NCBI GenBank assembly: GCA_021736135.1 | Contig: JAIPGO010000034.1 | Location: 1-36,405 of the forward strand | Direction: 5' to 3' | DNA: 36,405 bases | Source: Candidatus Cloacimonadota bacterium | GTDB lineage: Bacteria > Cloacimonadota > Cloacimonadia > Cloacimonadales > TCS61 | Shown here: piece by piece, positions 1-8,909 of the stretch | Layout: every line of letters starts with the position of its first letter | How positions within the stretch are numbered: position 1 is the first letter of the stretch | Notes under the pieces: generated by a model | Told to the model about the DNA's origin: nothing | Database searches by the model: none | What the model saw: the letters and a program-made list of their open reading frames with translations, nothing else | Program-made: the position numbers and the translations under genes

Positions 1-2330
1 GCTCATTATCAACATCTTCAGCATAATCCGTCAGTTCTGCCGTAAATACCGTATCTTCATTAAAACTGAAGCTCTCCGGCAGCCACAAAACGGGACTGTC
101 GTTTACAGCTGCAATGAGTACGGGTAATACTTCACTTACGTTGTTTACTCCGTCGCTGGCGCTTATCTGAATACTGGCTTCTCCATAATAATCGACTTCT
201 CCCCATATAACTAATTCTCCTCCGGTATTTTCCCAATACAGATCCTCTGAAGAAAAATTAAAAACAAGAGGAGTATTTTCCACATCATAGATCCAGTCTT
301 CCAGATTTAAAGCATAGCTCTCATCTTCATTAAATGAAATGTTTTCCGGTAGATCTATCACGGGGGCATCATTCACTGCCAGAACCACCACTCCCACATT
401 ATCACTATCACTCAGACGCTCCTGCCCGTCTTCAACTGACACTGTGAGCACTTCACTGCCATTCCAGTTCTCAGTACTTGTAAAAGTAACCTGCAGACCT
501 TCGATTTCATAAAAAATATTTGTATTGCCACTGATACTCACTGTCAGTTCATCATTGTCATATTCCAGAATATACTGTGCCAGATCCACGGTCAAATTCG
601 CATCCTCATATAAGTAAAACCAGTTGGGAAGATTGATATTAGGAGGATCATTCACCGGTGTTACTATTATATTTACACTGTCATAAACGGTAAGTACCCC
701 GTCACTAAGGCTGAAAACTACCTCTTGTTCACCGAAATAATTGAGGCTGGCAGAAAAGAGGACATTATATCCCTGAACCTGTAAATTCAAATGAGGATAT
801 GTGCCAGACACACCAAAGATCAATGTGCTGTTATCCACGTCGCTGCAGTAATTTCGGAAACTCATAAAAAGACTGGTATCTTCGGCAAAACTTATCACTG
901 CCGGTAAATTCAGCACGGGAGCATCATTAACTGCTGACACATTTAAAACCACAGAATCTGTAATATAAGCTCCACTTTCCTGATTAATTAGACTTATTAC
1001 TGCCGTCTGTATTCCATACCAGTTCAAATTTCCCAGCAATGTTATCTGCAGACCGTTGACTTCAGCCACAATCTGCGATAAACCTGAAATAGACACAGTC
1101 ACTCCCGCCCCATTCTCATTAACCAGATAATCTTCCAGTTCCAGTAAAAATGCCGTATCTTCAGCCATTTCGATCTGGTCTGGCAAATCCAGACTGAATT
1201 CATAATCTGGATAATAAACATTTATGATAAGAATCCCGGCAACGCTTAATTCCCCGTCACTCAATTCACATTCCAGGGCTTCACTACCCGTCCAGCCGGG
1301 TTCTGCCGTAAATTCCACAGTTAAGCCACTCACTTCCACAGCTATATGTTCACTGTTTTCTATCGTCAATAACAGTTCTTCACTGTCAATATCGGAACAA
1401 TATATGCTCATATCTACTATTTCGCTGCTGATGTTAGCAATATCCAGACTCTCCGGCAGATTTAATACCGGGGCATCATTGACTGCCGTAACGCTAATCA
1501 GAACATCCTGCATTGTTTCCAGCCGCTGCCCGGTATCATTAACAAAAAAAGTCACTGTTTCGCTGCCATTCCAGTCTGCCGGAGCCTGCAGGCTACATTC
1601 CTCCCCGGTAAATCCAATTTGAATTATTTCAGATTCGGCACTGACGAAAACGGCATCACCATCCACATCTCCGCAGTAATCAAGCCAATTCAATACATAC
1701 TCATCGTCTTCATTAAAAACTATTTCAGCAGGAAGCGCCAGCCAGGGTGCATCTTCCACCGGCAGAACGGTTATTTCTATTAAACCTTCCCCAATACCGT
1801 TTCCATCATCTGCTCTCACTGTCACTTCACTATTGCCGTTCCAGTCTGGTGCCGGTACAATTGTCATTATAAAGCCTGTGACCACTGCTTCCAGATATTC
1901 GCCTGTTTCTACCGAAAAACTAAGATCTTCACTATCTACATCCTGCCAGTAATCCCACAAGTTACTTTCGTAAACCTGATCTTCGTCAAATTCGAATGAA
2001 ATTCCCTCTGTCATTTCGGGAAGGTCATTAACTGCTGTCACGTATACTGCCACAGTATCAGTAGTAGCCAGTTCACCGTCACTTACTATAAATATCACTT
2101 CTTCTATTCCGTTCCAGTTCTCCGGTGCACTAATTAAAAGAGAAACCTCATTCGTGATTATGGAAATTGTATCATTGCCCGTCCACGATATTGTTAATGG
2201 TTCACCTTCCGGATCACTGGCCAATAACTGCCAGTTAAATATATATACCGTATCTTCTTCGAATAATATCTCTGAGGGAAAATTTAATACCGGCGCTTGC
2301 TCCTGCTGAATAACTGTTACAACTATGGCT
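1..2330 (-). repeat. Array of ~93-residue (about 280 bp) cadherin/Ig-like protein repeats
   Basis: Translated repeat boundaries of the type 'AVNDAPVLNLP' or a variant fall near residues 722, 808, 902, 996, 1090, 1177, 1272, 1363 and 1453. This gives a period of about 90-95 residues, and the array continues past the window edge. Acidic 'D.D.D' stretches inside each unit suggest calcium binding, as in related adhesin repeats; that is inference. Units are diverged at DNA level, so this is an old array and not a recent expansion. Confidence 0.8.
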
Positions 2331-4456
2331 GTTTCGATGCAGCCAGTGCCATCGGATACGGTTATCTGTATTTGATAATCACCCTGCAGCTCAAAGCCTG
2401 CTTCAATATGAAGAAGCATACCTGTAACGGTCAGTAACAGAAATTCATTCTCTGCCGTTACCTCTAAGTCATCTCCATCAATGTCAAATATCAGCTCATT
2501 CATATCAAGTATGAGTTCTGATCCTGCCGACATTTCCAGGTCTGCTGGTAAATTTATTTCCGGCAGATCGTTTACTGCCTCTATCAGCACATTAATCTCG
2601 GCTTGAGAACTTAATCCTCCACTATCTGATACTTCCAGAATCGCTTCCGTAATTCCATTCCAATTCGGCTCCGGAGTCAGTATAAAGGTTAACGGCATTA
2701 CTACTTCCGTTCCATTCAACGGAAGAAAATTCGGAGGATAACCCACAATGCCTCCCGGGACTGTCATTATTTCCAGATCCACGGCATAAACGATATCTTC
2801 ACTCACATCAAGTATCATAAAAGTCATCGGCTCCACAACTTCAGTATATGTCACAAAGTTTGTATAATTTGTACTGCCGAAACGGTACCCGATACCTCGG
2901 CACTCGCCATTCACAAACGCCCCAATCGGATCTTGCGGACTCAGACTGGCTCCGTTTATATGGACTATTCCGTAAACTGTCATTGTCTGTCCGCAGTGTA
3001 CCGGTTCCCAGTCAATCTCAGCTTCTTCAATACTCAGCTCTTCCCCGCTCTGCCAGCTTATCTCCAGCGCATCTCCCTCCAGATCATATACCATAGAGCT
3101 TAGATCAAGCTGATAAGATTCATCTTCCTGAAGGATTAATTCCGCTGGTACTTCCAGTACTGGTGCATCATTAACCGCTGTAACTATTACCTGGATTGCG
3201 TCTGTATCCTGAAGCCTTAAGCTTTCGTCTTCCACTCCGAATACAAGATTTTCACTGCCAGACCAGTTCGAGGTTGAGCTGAAAACTACTTCATAGCCGT
3301 TAATAACGCAAAAAATATGCTCTGCTCCTGTTTCCAGAAATAAAATCGGATTATCGCCATCCGGGTCACTTATAAAGTCTCCAAAGTCCACAACCAGACT
3401 CTCATCCTCTTCAAATGTAATACTTTCCGGCAAGTCAAGCACTGGAGCATGATTGCCTGGAAATACCTCCACTTCCAGTATGGCAGGCACTGGGGGATTA
3501 CTATAATCATTGATATAAAAAGTTATCGCTTCTTCACCAGTCCAGTCATCTGTTGTAAATGACAGATAACCAGAAAAATCTTCTTCTATGAAATTAAGGT
3601 TCAGAGGAGTCGGATAACCCACCATCCCTCCGGGATTGCTGTTTACTATTACAGGTGTGTTATGGATTACTTCATCTGTTCCCCGTAATTTAAAGTGCAT
3701 CTCTTCCACATGATTACCCTGGACAGATGTATTCATATAGCTTCTGCCATTAAGCGATACAAGTCCGCTTACCCCCCGGCATTCCTCGCCAACGAATATT
3801 CCCACTTCACTGTCAAGTGGTGCATTTTCTCCAGAGATCATCACATAGCCGTAAACCTGGGTAAATGAACCACAACTGATAACACTCCAGTCTTCATTGA
3901 CTATACTGATGCTTATCTGCTCATTACCACTCCAGCTTATTCCATAATTGTCATTTTCATTATCCGTGATATAATCTGTAATTGAAAAATTGTAAACTTC
4001 TGTGTTTAAAAAGGATATTCCAGCAGGAAAATTAACTTCGGGTGCCAGATTCTCTACTCCTGGTCGTTCTGCGTCGATGATAATAAAATCCGGCGGGTAA
4101 CCAAGATCGTGACCCGGCCAGCTTTGAATTGTTTCCTCCACCTCACAGATCAAATCCATGCTCGCATCCCAGGCCAAAAAACTGATTGTTTCTGCGCTTT
4201 CACCCTGGATATTCATTACAGCATAAGCGCTCCCCTGATATGTAAATACTGTCCCTATTCCTCGGCATTCATCTCCGGAAAACGCTCCCAGTAAATCACC
4301 TGCTTCTGCAGGCTCTCCATCAAGATAGACTATGCAGTAAGCTACTGTGCTGTTTGTGTATATGATCAAGTTCCAGTCCGGGTTCCGGTCTTGCGCTGGT
4401 AAATTAATGGTCAAAAATAAAAGAAGGGAAATTACCCAATATTTATACACTTTCAT
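1..4456 (-). CDS. Giant secreted tandem-95-repeat protein, 3' end cut by the window edge
   Basis: An open frame of 1485 codons runs from the ATG at 4456 to the left edge without a stop, so the C-terminus is missing. Residues 1-21 (MKVYKYWVISLLLFLTINLPA) form a signal peptide, so the protein is exported. Three modules around residues 60, 224 and 515 share a 'GAF/GIF...ECRG(I/V)' core. From about residue 420 onward, cadherin/Ig-like repeats of about 93 residues recur, each with a 'VNDAPVL.LP..I.F.ED' boundary, 'WNGSE' and 'VSDG'. This is the pattern of tandem-95 or VCBS-type adhesins, likely surface attached. A C-terminal sorting domain would be expected beyond the edge, but that is inference. 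Upstream of the ATG there is only a G-run (GGGGGG) as a possible ribosome-binding site and a weak TTGACC box. The exact function is unknown. Confidence 0.88.
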   Translation of the reverse strand, partial: MKVYKYWVISLLLFLTINLPAQDRNPDWNLIIYTNSTVAYCIVYLDGEPAEAGDLLGAFSGDECRGIGTVFTYQGSAYAVMNIQGESAETISFLAWDASMDLICEVEETIQSWPGHDLGYPPDFIIIDAERPGVENLAPEVNFPAGISFLNTEVYNFSITDYITDNENDNYGISWSGNEQISISIVNEDWSVISCGSFTQVYGYVMISGENAPLDSEVGIFVGEECRGVSGLVSLNGRSYMNTSVQGNHVEEMHFKLRGTDEVIHNTPVIVNSNPGGMVGYPTPLNLNFIEEDFSGYLSFTTDDWTGEEAITFYINDYSNPPVPAILEVEVFPGNHAPVLDLPESITFEEDESLVVDFGDFISDPDGDNPILFLETGAEHIFCVINGYEVVFSSTSNWSGSENLVFGVEDESLRLQDTDAIQVIVTAVNDAPVLEVPAELILQEDESYQLDLSSMVYDLEGDALEISWQSGEELSIEEAEIDWEPVHCGQTMTVYGIVHINGASLSPQDPIGAFVNGECRGIGYRFGSTNYTNFVTYTEVVEPMTFMILDVSEDIVYAVDLEIMTVPGGIVGYPPNFLPLNGTEVVMPLTFILTPEPNWNGITEAILEVSDSGGLSSQAEINVLIEAVNDLPEINLPADLEMSAGSELILDMNELIFDIDGDDLEVTAENEFLLLTVTGMLLHIEAGFELQGDYQIQITVSDGTGCIETAIVVTVIQQEQAPVLNFPSEILFEEDTVYIFNWQLLASDPEGEPLTISWTGNDTISIITNEVSLLISAPENWNGIEEVIFIVSDGELATTDTVAVYVTAVNDLPEMTEGISFEFDEDQVYESNLWDYWQDVDSEDLSFSVETGEYLEAVVTGFIMTIVPAPDWNGNSEVTVRADDGNGIGEGLIEITVLPVEDAPWLALPAEIVFNEDDEYVLNWLDYCGDVDGDAVFVSAESEIIQIGFTGEECSLQAPADWNGSETVTFFVNDTGQRLETMQDVLISVTAVNDAPVLNLPESLDIANISSEIVDMSIYCSDIDSEELLLTIENSEHIAVEVSGLTVEFTAEPGWTGSEALECELSDGELSVAGILIINVYYPDYEFSLDLPDQIEMAEDTAFLLELEDYLVNENGAGVTVSISGLSQIVAEVNGLQITLLGNLNWYGIQTAVISLINQESGAYITDSVVLNVSAVNDAPVLNLPAVISFAEDTSLFMSFRNYCSDVDNSTLIFGVSGTYPHLNLQVQGYNVLFSASLNYFGEQEVVFSLSDGVLTVYDSVNIIVTPVNDPPNINLPNWFYLYEDANLTVDLAQYILEYDNDELTVSISGNTNIFYEIEGLQVTFTSTENWNGSEVLTVSVEDGQERLSDSDNVGVVVLAVNDAPVIDLPENISFNEDESYALNLEDWIYDVENTPLVFNFSSEDLYWENTGGELVIWGEVDYYGEASIQISASDGVNNVSEVLPVLIAAVNDSPVLWLPESFSFNEDTVFTAELTDYAEDVDNE

Positions 4457-4546
4457 AACCCCCCGGTTATATTTTTACTTCGCTACTTTATTTTTATGCA
4501 ATTTGTTATTCGGTCAAGGTTTTTCAGAGCTCTGTTCGTTTCCAGC

Positions 4547-5632
4547 TCAGATGATCTCAAATTTGTGCAAATTTACCACCAGTATAGTTACGATTTCTTT
4601 TACAAGAAATACAATTGGAACCGCGAACAGCATACCTATAAAACCAAATGAATATCCACCTGCTAATACCGTCAGTAAGATTACCAGCGGATGCATCTCC
4701 ATGCTTCTGCCCATCACGTATGGATATACTATTTTATTTTCCAGGATCTGCACTATCTGCAGCGCAACAATAGCTGAAATTATCATCATCAGCGGTTCCC
4801 CGCTTAAAAATATTGAGATGATAGCTGCCAGTATACCTATCCAGGGACCCAGATACGGTATCACGTTTGCCACTCCTGCTATCAATCCGATCACAATTGA
4901 ATAAGGCACTCCTACGATCACTAAAGCTACAGTGGACATGGCAGCCACGATCAGCATTTCCAGCATCATCGCCCGGAAAAATGTTTTCAATACATAATCC
5001 GTCTTTTCTATTATAATTACTGTCAGCTCAAAAAATCGGTTTGGTATTCCCGAAAACAGCACTTTCCTGAACTTCTCATGATCAAGAAGCATAAAAAATC
5101 CGATACTTGGCACCATAAATAGAAATGTAAAAATATTGAATAGTTTTCCCGCAAAGGAACTGATTCCCTGCGGCATATTTGTAGCCATATTCTTCAGACT
5201 ATATAAAAAGTCCTGAAAAAGCTTGTTAAGATCATATAATCCCGTCTTTTCACTGAATTCTATAATTGGTGAAAATATTTTTTTCACCATCTCCACTTCC
5301 GTTATTTTAAATTCAGCGATACTTCCGCTCGTGGATGCAATTTCAGTTACTTTGCCTCCTATATCATGCACCTGATTGATAAAAACGGGGACAATGATCA
5401 TCAAACCTAAAACTAGCAGACCAGCCAGAACCAGATAGATCAATAATATTGCTATCCAACGAGCCAGTTTATAACCTTCCAGAAATTCTACAGCCGGTTT
5501 TAATAAATAGGAAAATATCACAGAACCTATCAACATCCAAAATACACTTTTATAAAATAATAGAATGCAGATCACCAATCCTGCCAGCAATCCCCATACT
5601 ATTAATTTCATTACTGTTATTTTATTTTTCAT
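4547..5632 (-). CDS. AI-2E/PerM-family membrane transporter
   Basis: This 361-residue protein of the AI-2E transporter family (PerM/YdiK/TqsA relatives) sits in the inner membrane. It shows the family pattern: a hydrophobic N-terminal pair (about residues 8-45), a third helix near 60-85, a long loop region (about 90-205), then the conserved C-terminal block with 'IGLIAGVANVIPYLGPWIG' and 'ENKIVYPYVMGRSMEMHPLVI'. Family members export varied small molecules or ions (autoinducer-2, Na+/H+, indole-like compounds), so the substrate cannot be named. Its ATG overlaps the 3' end of the upstream cyclic-nucleotide-binding gene by 11 bp, so the two are translationally coupled. A coupled regulatory subunit is a reasonable inference. 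Length is normal for the family. Confidence 0.9.
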   Translation of the reverse strand: MKNKITVMKLIVWGLLAGLVICILLFYKSVFWMLIGSVIFSYLLKPAVEFLEGYKLARWIAILLIYLVLAGLLVLGLMIIVPVFINQVHDIGGKVTEIASTSGSIAEFKITEVEMVKKIFSPIIEFSEKTGLYDLNKLFQDFLYSLKNMATNMPQGISSFAGKLFNIFTFLFMVPSIGFFMLLDHEKFRKVLFSGIPNRFFELTVIIIEKTDYVLKTFFRAMMLEMLIVAAMSTVALVIVGVPYSIVIGLIAGVANVIPYLGPWIGILAAIISIFLSGEPLMMIISAIVALQIVQILENKIVYPYVMGRSMEMHPLVILLTVLAGGYSFGFIGMLFAVPIVFLVKEIVTILVVNLHKFEII

Positions 5633-6155
5633 TTGCCTTATGCCTGTTGCTTGATGTCTTCAGCCGCTCATTACTGCTTACTATTGTTTCACAAAATATC
5701 CTGTTGAAATTTATAAGTATCTTGTTTGCTATTTTGGGGTATTTTTCGGTAAATTCATTAAAATCCTTCTTCGTGATTGCCAGCAGTTTTGTGGGTACTA
5801 CTGCTCTGGCACTGGCTGTACGTGTGGTCTCAATAAATAGTCCCATCTCTCCTAAAAAATCACAACTCTTCTTTCTGATCAGTTCTATTTCCTTGTCATC
5901 CTTTTCCAGAAATATACTTATTTCACCTTCCTTGACCAGAAACAGTACCGTATGTGGATAATCTATCTTAAATATCATTTCCTCAGGTTTGAAATTCCTC
6001 TCTAGTATCAGATTTCTCACCAGATTCAATTCTCTCGGTCCTATTCCCTGAAATATGGAATATACAGCAAGTTCATGTGCTTTTTTCTTCTTCGTCTGAT
6101 CAGGCTCTTCCTTTTCAGTCTTTGCATTCTTCGAACGCAGATTTAATAACTTCAT
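5622..6155 (-). CDS. Cyclic-nucleotide-binding-domain (Crp-like sensor domain) protein
   Basis: The protein has 177 residues. A lysine-rich N-terminus (about 1-26) is followed by one cNMP-binding beta-roll (about 30-150). The phosphate-binding cassette is visible as 'FLGEMGLFIETTRTASARA', with the Gly-Glu pair and the Arg that contacts the cyclic phosphate in this family. There is no helix-turn-helix after the domain, so it is not a Crp-type DNA-binding regulator. It is more likely a soluble sensor acting on a partner. The partner may be the AI-2E-family protein whose start codon lies inside this gene's last codons; that is inference. The short polar C-terminus (about 150-177) has no recognised domain. 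The ribosome-binding site is weak (GGGGGCAGG directly before ATG). Confidence 0.88.
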   Translation of the reverse strand: MKLLNLRSKNAKTEKEEPDQTKKKKAHELAVYSIFQGIGPRELNLVRNLILERNFKPEEMIFKIDYPHTVLFLVKEGEISIFLEKDDKEIELIRKKSCDFLGEMGLFIETTRTASARAVVPTKLLAITKKDFNEFTEKYPKIANKILINFNRIFCETIVSSNERLKTSSNRHKANEK

Positions 6156-6190
6156 CCTGCCCCCATTTCTCCAATATATTAATTATATCT

Positions 6191-6220
6191 ATTATCCTCT
6201 TCATCCTCTCTTTCTGTCAA
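6191..6220 (-). promoter_or_regulatory. Sigma-70-like promoter for the cNMP-binding/AI-2E gene pair
   Basis: On the minus strand TTGACA (6220-6215) is followed after 18 bp by GATAAT (6196-6191), about 35 bp before the ATG at 6155. The -35 is perfect and the -10 matches at five of six positions. Confidence 0.55.
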
Positions 6221-6348
6221 TATTTTTCCCTCTCATAAGGCTCTTATCAGTAAAAGTCTGTTCGAATTCATACTCCACACTCATTCAGCTTAGCTATCAA
6301 AATCGAGAATCTGAACCGGGTGTATTTATCTGTCATAATTGGTATTTC

Positions 6349-6466
6349 TCAGGAATAATAATTTCTCTTTACCTCATTACTCTCACTCATGTGTCCGGCT
6401 ACATGAGTGAGAGTAATGAGATTGAGAGGCTTTTGGATAGAGAAAATGAGGTTAATTATTACCTGA
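6349..6466. repeat. Compound palindrome with a perfect 20-bp stem inside an imperfect outer inverted repeat
   Basis: The core arms 6373-6392 and 6401-6420 are perfect 20-bp inverted repeats around an 8-nt loop. Outer arms (6349-6378, starting TCAGGAATAATAATT; 6445-6466, ending TTACCTGA) are inverted with a 6-9 nt difference in length. CTCATT at 6373-6378 can pair with either of two copies of AATGAG (6415-6420 or 6445-6450). It is too long and not followed by a T-run, so a simple terminator is unlikely. A small palindromic mobile element or a structured RNA are both possible. Confidence 0.7.
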
Positions 6467-6679
6467 ATCCACTACTATACCTTCCTAAAAGAGTAAGAAA
6501 ATGAATCTAACTATACTTCATCTGTAATTTATCCCCTTAAACCCGAAATTTACTTCAATTCTGCATATTTTTTTCTTAATACATCTTACAACGTAGACAC
6601 CCATAACATTTAAAATGTCATCCGTGTCCTCGTTGATATATTAATTGAGGATTTTATTATCTACATCGTATAAAAAAAT

Positions 6680-6751
6680 AAGCCTGATATACCAAATATG
6701 ACTGTCATGAAGTTAATGACAGCAGGTTAATTTGTCAGGTTTTTCAGGCTT
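6680..6751. repeat. Nested hairpin upstream of the XRE gene
   Basis: Outer arms AAGCCTGATATACC (6680-6693) and GGTTTTTCAGGCTT (6738-6751) pair with two mismatches. An inner perfect stem CTGTCAT/ATGACAG (6702-6708, 6716-6722) has a 7-nt loop. There is no clear T-run after it. It may be a small repeat element or a terminator-like structure insulating the divergent genes. Confidence 0.5.
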
Positions 6752-6877
6752 ATGATGCATATCTGGTTCTTTGGTTTTTATTACTCAAAGAGCATATCCA
6801 AGAAATAAATTGACTGGTGAAATGTTTTTGTTTAAGTGTCATAGTAATAAAGAGAGAGCTCGGCGTGTATATATTTC

Positions 6878-6906
6878 TTGACAGTAGATACAGGTTACTG
6901 TACATT
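6878..6906 (+). promoter_or_regulatory. Promoter with overlapping inverted-repeat operator for the XRE gene
   Basis: TTGACA (6878-6883), a 17-bp spacer and TACATT (6901-6906) form a strong promoter about 22 bp before the XRE start codon. Over it lies the perfect inverted repeat ACAGTA-N9-TACTGT (6881-6901), and a shorter TACAG-N4-CTGTA dyad is nested in the same place. A dyad spanning the -35/-10 spacer is the usual place for an autorepressor to bind, so autoregulation by the XRE protein is likely. Confidence 0.65.
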
Positions 6907-6927
6907 AGCTGAGGCAAAGGGGAAAAT

Positions 6928-7167
6928 ATGGAAAAACCAGGAACTGTAAAGCTGATCAATAATTTACGCGTACACCGGTTTCATAACGGCGAGATGACGC
7001 AGGCAGGGCTTGCTGAAGCTGTTGGCGTAAGCCGTCAGACGATCATAGCCATTGAGAAGGGTAAATTTAATCCTTCAGTGTTGCTGGCGATGAAAATAGC
7101 TAAGGAATTCCGATGCCGCATCGAAGACATATTTAAACTTGTAACGGAGGAAGGGGAAGATGAATAA
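6928..7167 (+). CDS. XRE-family helix-turn-helix transcriptional regulator
   Basis: This 79-residue single-domain regulator consists almost entirely of a Cro/C1-type HTH. The motif 'MTQAGLAEAVGVSRQTIIAIE' (about residues 23-43) is helix 2, turn and recognition helix, followed by 'KGKFNPSVLLAMKIAKEF' typical of the small YgzD/YozG-like group. The ribosome-binding site AAAGGGGA precedes the ATG at good spacing. Its stop overlaps the next gene by 8 bp. It probably represses its own promoter through the ACAGTA-N9-TACTGT dyad. Such small regulators are often paired with a membrane protein, as here. Whether it also controls the efflux operon starting at 7645 is open; only a half-site ACAGTA is visible upstream of that operon. 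Confidence 0.9.
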   Translation: MEKPGTVKLINNLRVHRFHNGEMTQAGLAEAVGVSRQTIIAIEKGKFNPSVLLAMKIAKEFRCRIEDIFKLVTEEGEDE

Positions 7168-7510
7168 GCGCTTTTTTTATGAATTTTTTGTAGGATTTGT
7201 CACATTACTGGCAGCATATTTATTTGGCATCTGGGGATTTCTTGGTTTTGCACTGCTGATACCTTATCCTTTGATATTCCGTCGCAGTCAGCCGGATGAA
7301 CGTGAGCTTTTAATGCTGCATCAGACGGCGACTTTAACATTGAGCCTGATGCTGATGGTTCTTATAGTGCTTTATTATATTTCTGGCCGGAATTTTGGTG
7401 AGATCAATATAGGAAAGAACTGGCTGCAGTTTGCAGTTGTATCTTTTTTAATTGCACATGGAGCGGCAGGAGTTTATATTTTCCGGCAGGATAAGGATGA
7501 AAATGATTGA
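7160..7510 (+). CDS. Small four-helix membrane protein paired with the XRE regulator
   Basis: The protein has 116 residues and four predicted transmembrane segments, at about 9-24, 26-38, 53-70 and 87-105. The loop between helices 2 and 3 carries 'RRSQPDERELLMLHQTA'. A 'DER' loop followed by an amphipathic stretch is seen in small membrane proteins of the DUF2178 kind that are commonly encoded next to XRE regulators. I recognise the arrangement, not a defined function. The gene overlaps the regulator by 8 bp and ends 134 bp before the efflux operon. It may sense membrane state and transmit it to the regulator, which is inference. Confidence 0.75.
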   Translation: MNKRFFYEFFVGFVTLLAAYLFGIWGFLGFALLIPYPLIFRRSQPDERELLMLHQTATLTLSLMLMVLIVLYYISGRNFGEINIGKNWLQFAVVSFLIAHGAAGVYIFRQDKDEND

Positions 7511-7644
7511 TGATTGACGAAGGATAATGAATAAATAAAGACAATTTCGGAGAATTTTACTAATTTTATATTTAGTTCACAGTAATTTGTTGGGATGCAT
7601 GTCTATTGAAGTGTAAATAATAATATAATTGAGGTGATTTTATT

Positions 7645-8901
7645 ATGGCTAAAAACAGGAAGAGGAAAAAGAGTTTCTGGTGGGTGATCATCATCGTGGT
7701 GCTTGTGGCAGTGACGGGCTATTATAAGTTTATAAAAAAAGAGATAAGTAATGAGACAACCTATGAGACAGCAACTATAAGTTTAACTGATATTGAGTCA
7801 ATAGTATCGAGCACGGGAACGCTGGCGGCAGTTGGTACCGTGGAAGTGGGAACGCAGGTTTCTGGTCGATTAGACAGCGTGCTGGTCGATTTTAATGATC
7901 AAGTGAAAAAAGGCCAGATGCTGGCAATGATAGACCGCACGACATTAAAATCCGTATTCCGCGATGCTCAGGCGAATCTGCGCCGGGCACTGTCACAATT
8001 TGAATTAATGCAGGAAAAATTCAATAATGATCAGAAGTTATTTGAGAAAGGTCTGATTTCAGCTTATGAATTCAAGACCAGTCAAACAGATCTGATCAGT
8101 TCCGAAACAAATGTTACTTCTGCAGAAATTTCCCTGGAAAAAGCAGATCAGAATTTGAATGAATATGCCATCATCCGTTCACCCATAGATGGTATGGTGA
8201 TATCCCGCGAAGTTGAAAAAGGGCAGACGGTGCAGGCAAGCATGAGTGCACCAACGCTTTTTATTCTGGCTGAGAATCTGCAGACAATGGAAATCGAAGC
8301 GCTGGTGGATGAGAGCGATATTGGACTCATCAGGATGGATCAGGCAATCCGTTTCACAGTGGAAGCGTATCCTGAAAGTGAATTTACCGGGAAAGTCAGT
8401 CAGGTTCGGTTGCAGCCGAAGGTTGTGTCAGACGTGGTCAATTATACGGTAATCTGCACCGCGGAAAATGAAGAAGGAAAATTATTACCAGGAATGACAG
8501 CAACTGTGGAATTCGTGATAGCTTTTCGTGAGCAGGTTACGGCATTGCCAAACGGCGCTTTTAACGTGAGAATGCCACAGAGCGTAATGGATAAACTGCA
8601 GGAGAAAAGAGCAGCCAGAGAAAATGCACCGGCAGCAGATGACACTTCCAGAAGAAGAGGTAATGGCGGTATACGGCAGATGTCGGAAAATATGGGGCGC
8701 ATCTGGTATATGACCGAAACGGGAGAAATAAGCATGGCGATGGTGGAAAAAGGATTGAGTGACGGCATCAATACTGAGGTAACGCTAGTACGCAATCTGC
8801 CGGAAAACGCCAGAATCATCACAAAAGTAAATACAACCGAAACAACGACGTCTTCTTCCAGGATGGGTGGCGGCATGCGGCATGGACCGGGACTGTTTTA
8901 A
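7645..8901 (+). CDS. MacA/HlyD-type periplasmic adaptor of a tripartite efflux pump
   Basis: The protein has 418 residues. An N-terminal membrane anchor (about 8-28) follows a basic stretch. A barrel-sandwich/lipoyl half-motif 'GTVEVGTQVSGRLDSVLVDFNDQVKKGQ' lies at about 62-90. A coiled-coil hairpin (about 100-175) includes 'LFEKGLISAYEFKTSQ'. The second lipoyl half is 'IIRSPIDGMVISREVEKGQTV', and beta-barrel and membrane-proximal domains follow to about 400. This is the MacA family layout; the adaptor links the inner-membrane ABC unit to a TolC-like channel. A serine/glycine/methionine-rich tail ends the protein. The ribosome-binding site GAGGTG (7631-7636) supports the start. The gene leads an operon with the ATPase, permease and TolC genes. 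Confidence 0.93.
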   Translation: MAKNRKRKKSFWWVIIIVVLVAVTGYYKFIKKEISNETTYETATISLTDIESIVSSTGTLAAVGTVEVGTQVSGRLDSVLVDFNDQVKKGQMLAMIDRTTLKSVFRDAQANLRRALSQFELMQEKFNNDQKLFEKGLISAYEFKTSQTDLISSETNVTSAEISLEKADQNLNEYAIIRSPIDGMVISREVEKGQTVQASMSAPTLFILAENLQTMEIEALVDESDIGLIRMDQAIRFTVEAYPESEFTGKVSQVRLQPKVVSDVVNYTVICTAENEEGKLLPGMTATVEFVIAFREQVTALPNGAFNVRMPQSVMDKLQEKRAARENAPAADDTSRRRGNGGIRQMSENMGRIWYMTETGEISMAMVEKGLSDGINTEVTLVRNLPENARIITKVNTTETTTSSSRMGGGMRHGPGLF

Positions 8902-8909
8902 GCAAGGAA

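Larger units (their letters stand above)
6156..6927. other. Non-coding divergent intergenic region
   Basis: About 770 bp separate the minus-strand cNMP gene and the plus-strand XRE gene. It holds a promoter on each side (6191-6220 minus, 6878-6906 plus), a compound palindrome (6349-6466) and a nested hairpin (6680-6751). The stretches 6221-6348 and 6467-6679 are AT-rich and I see no gene, RNA or repeat in them. Confidence 0.6.

Noticed and set aside
4347-4904. 185-codon plus-strand open frame
   Set aside because: Lies opposite the AI-2E-family gene and the start of the giant repeat protein; no ribosome-binding site or family.
5449-5961. 170-codon plus-strand open frame
   Set aside because: Antisense to the cNMP-binding and AI-2E genes, both with recognisable domains.
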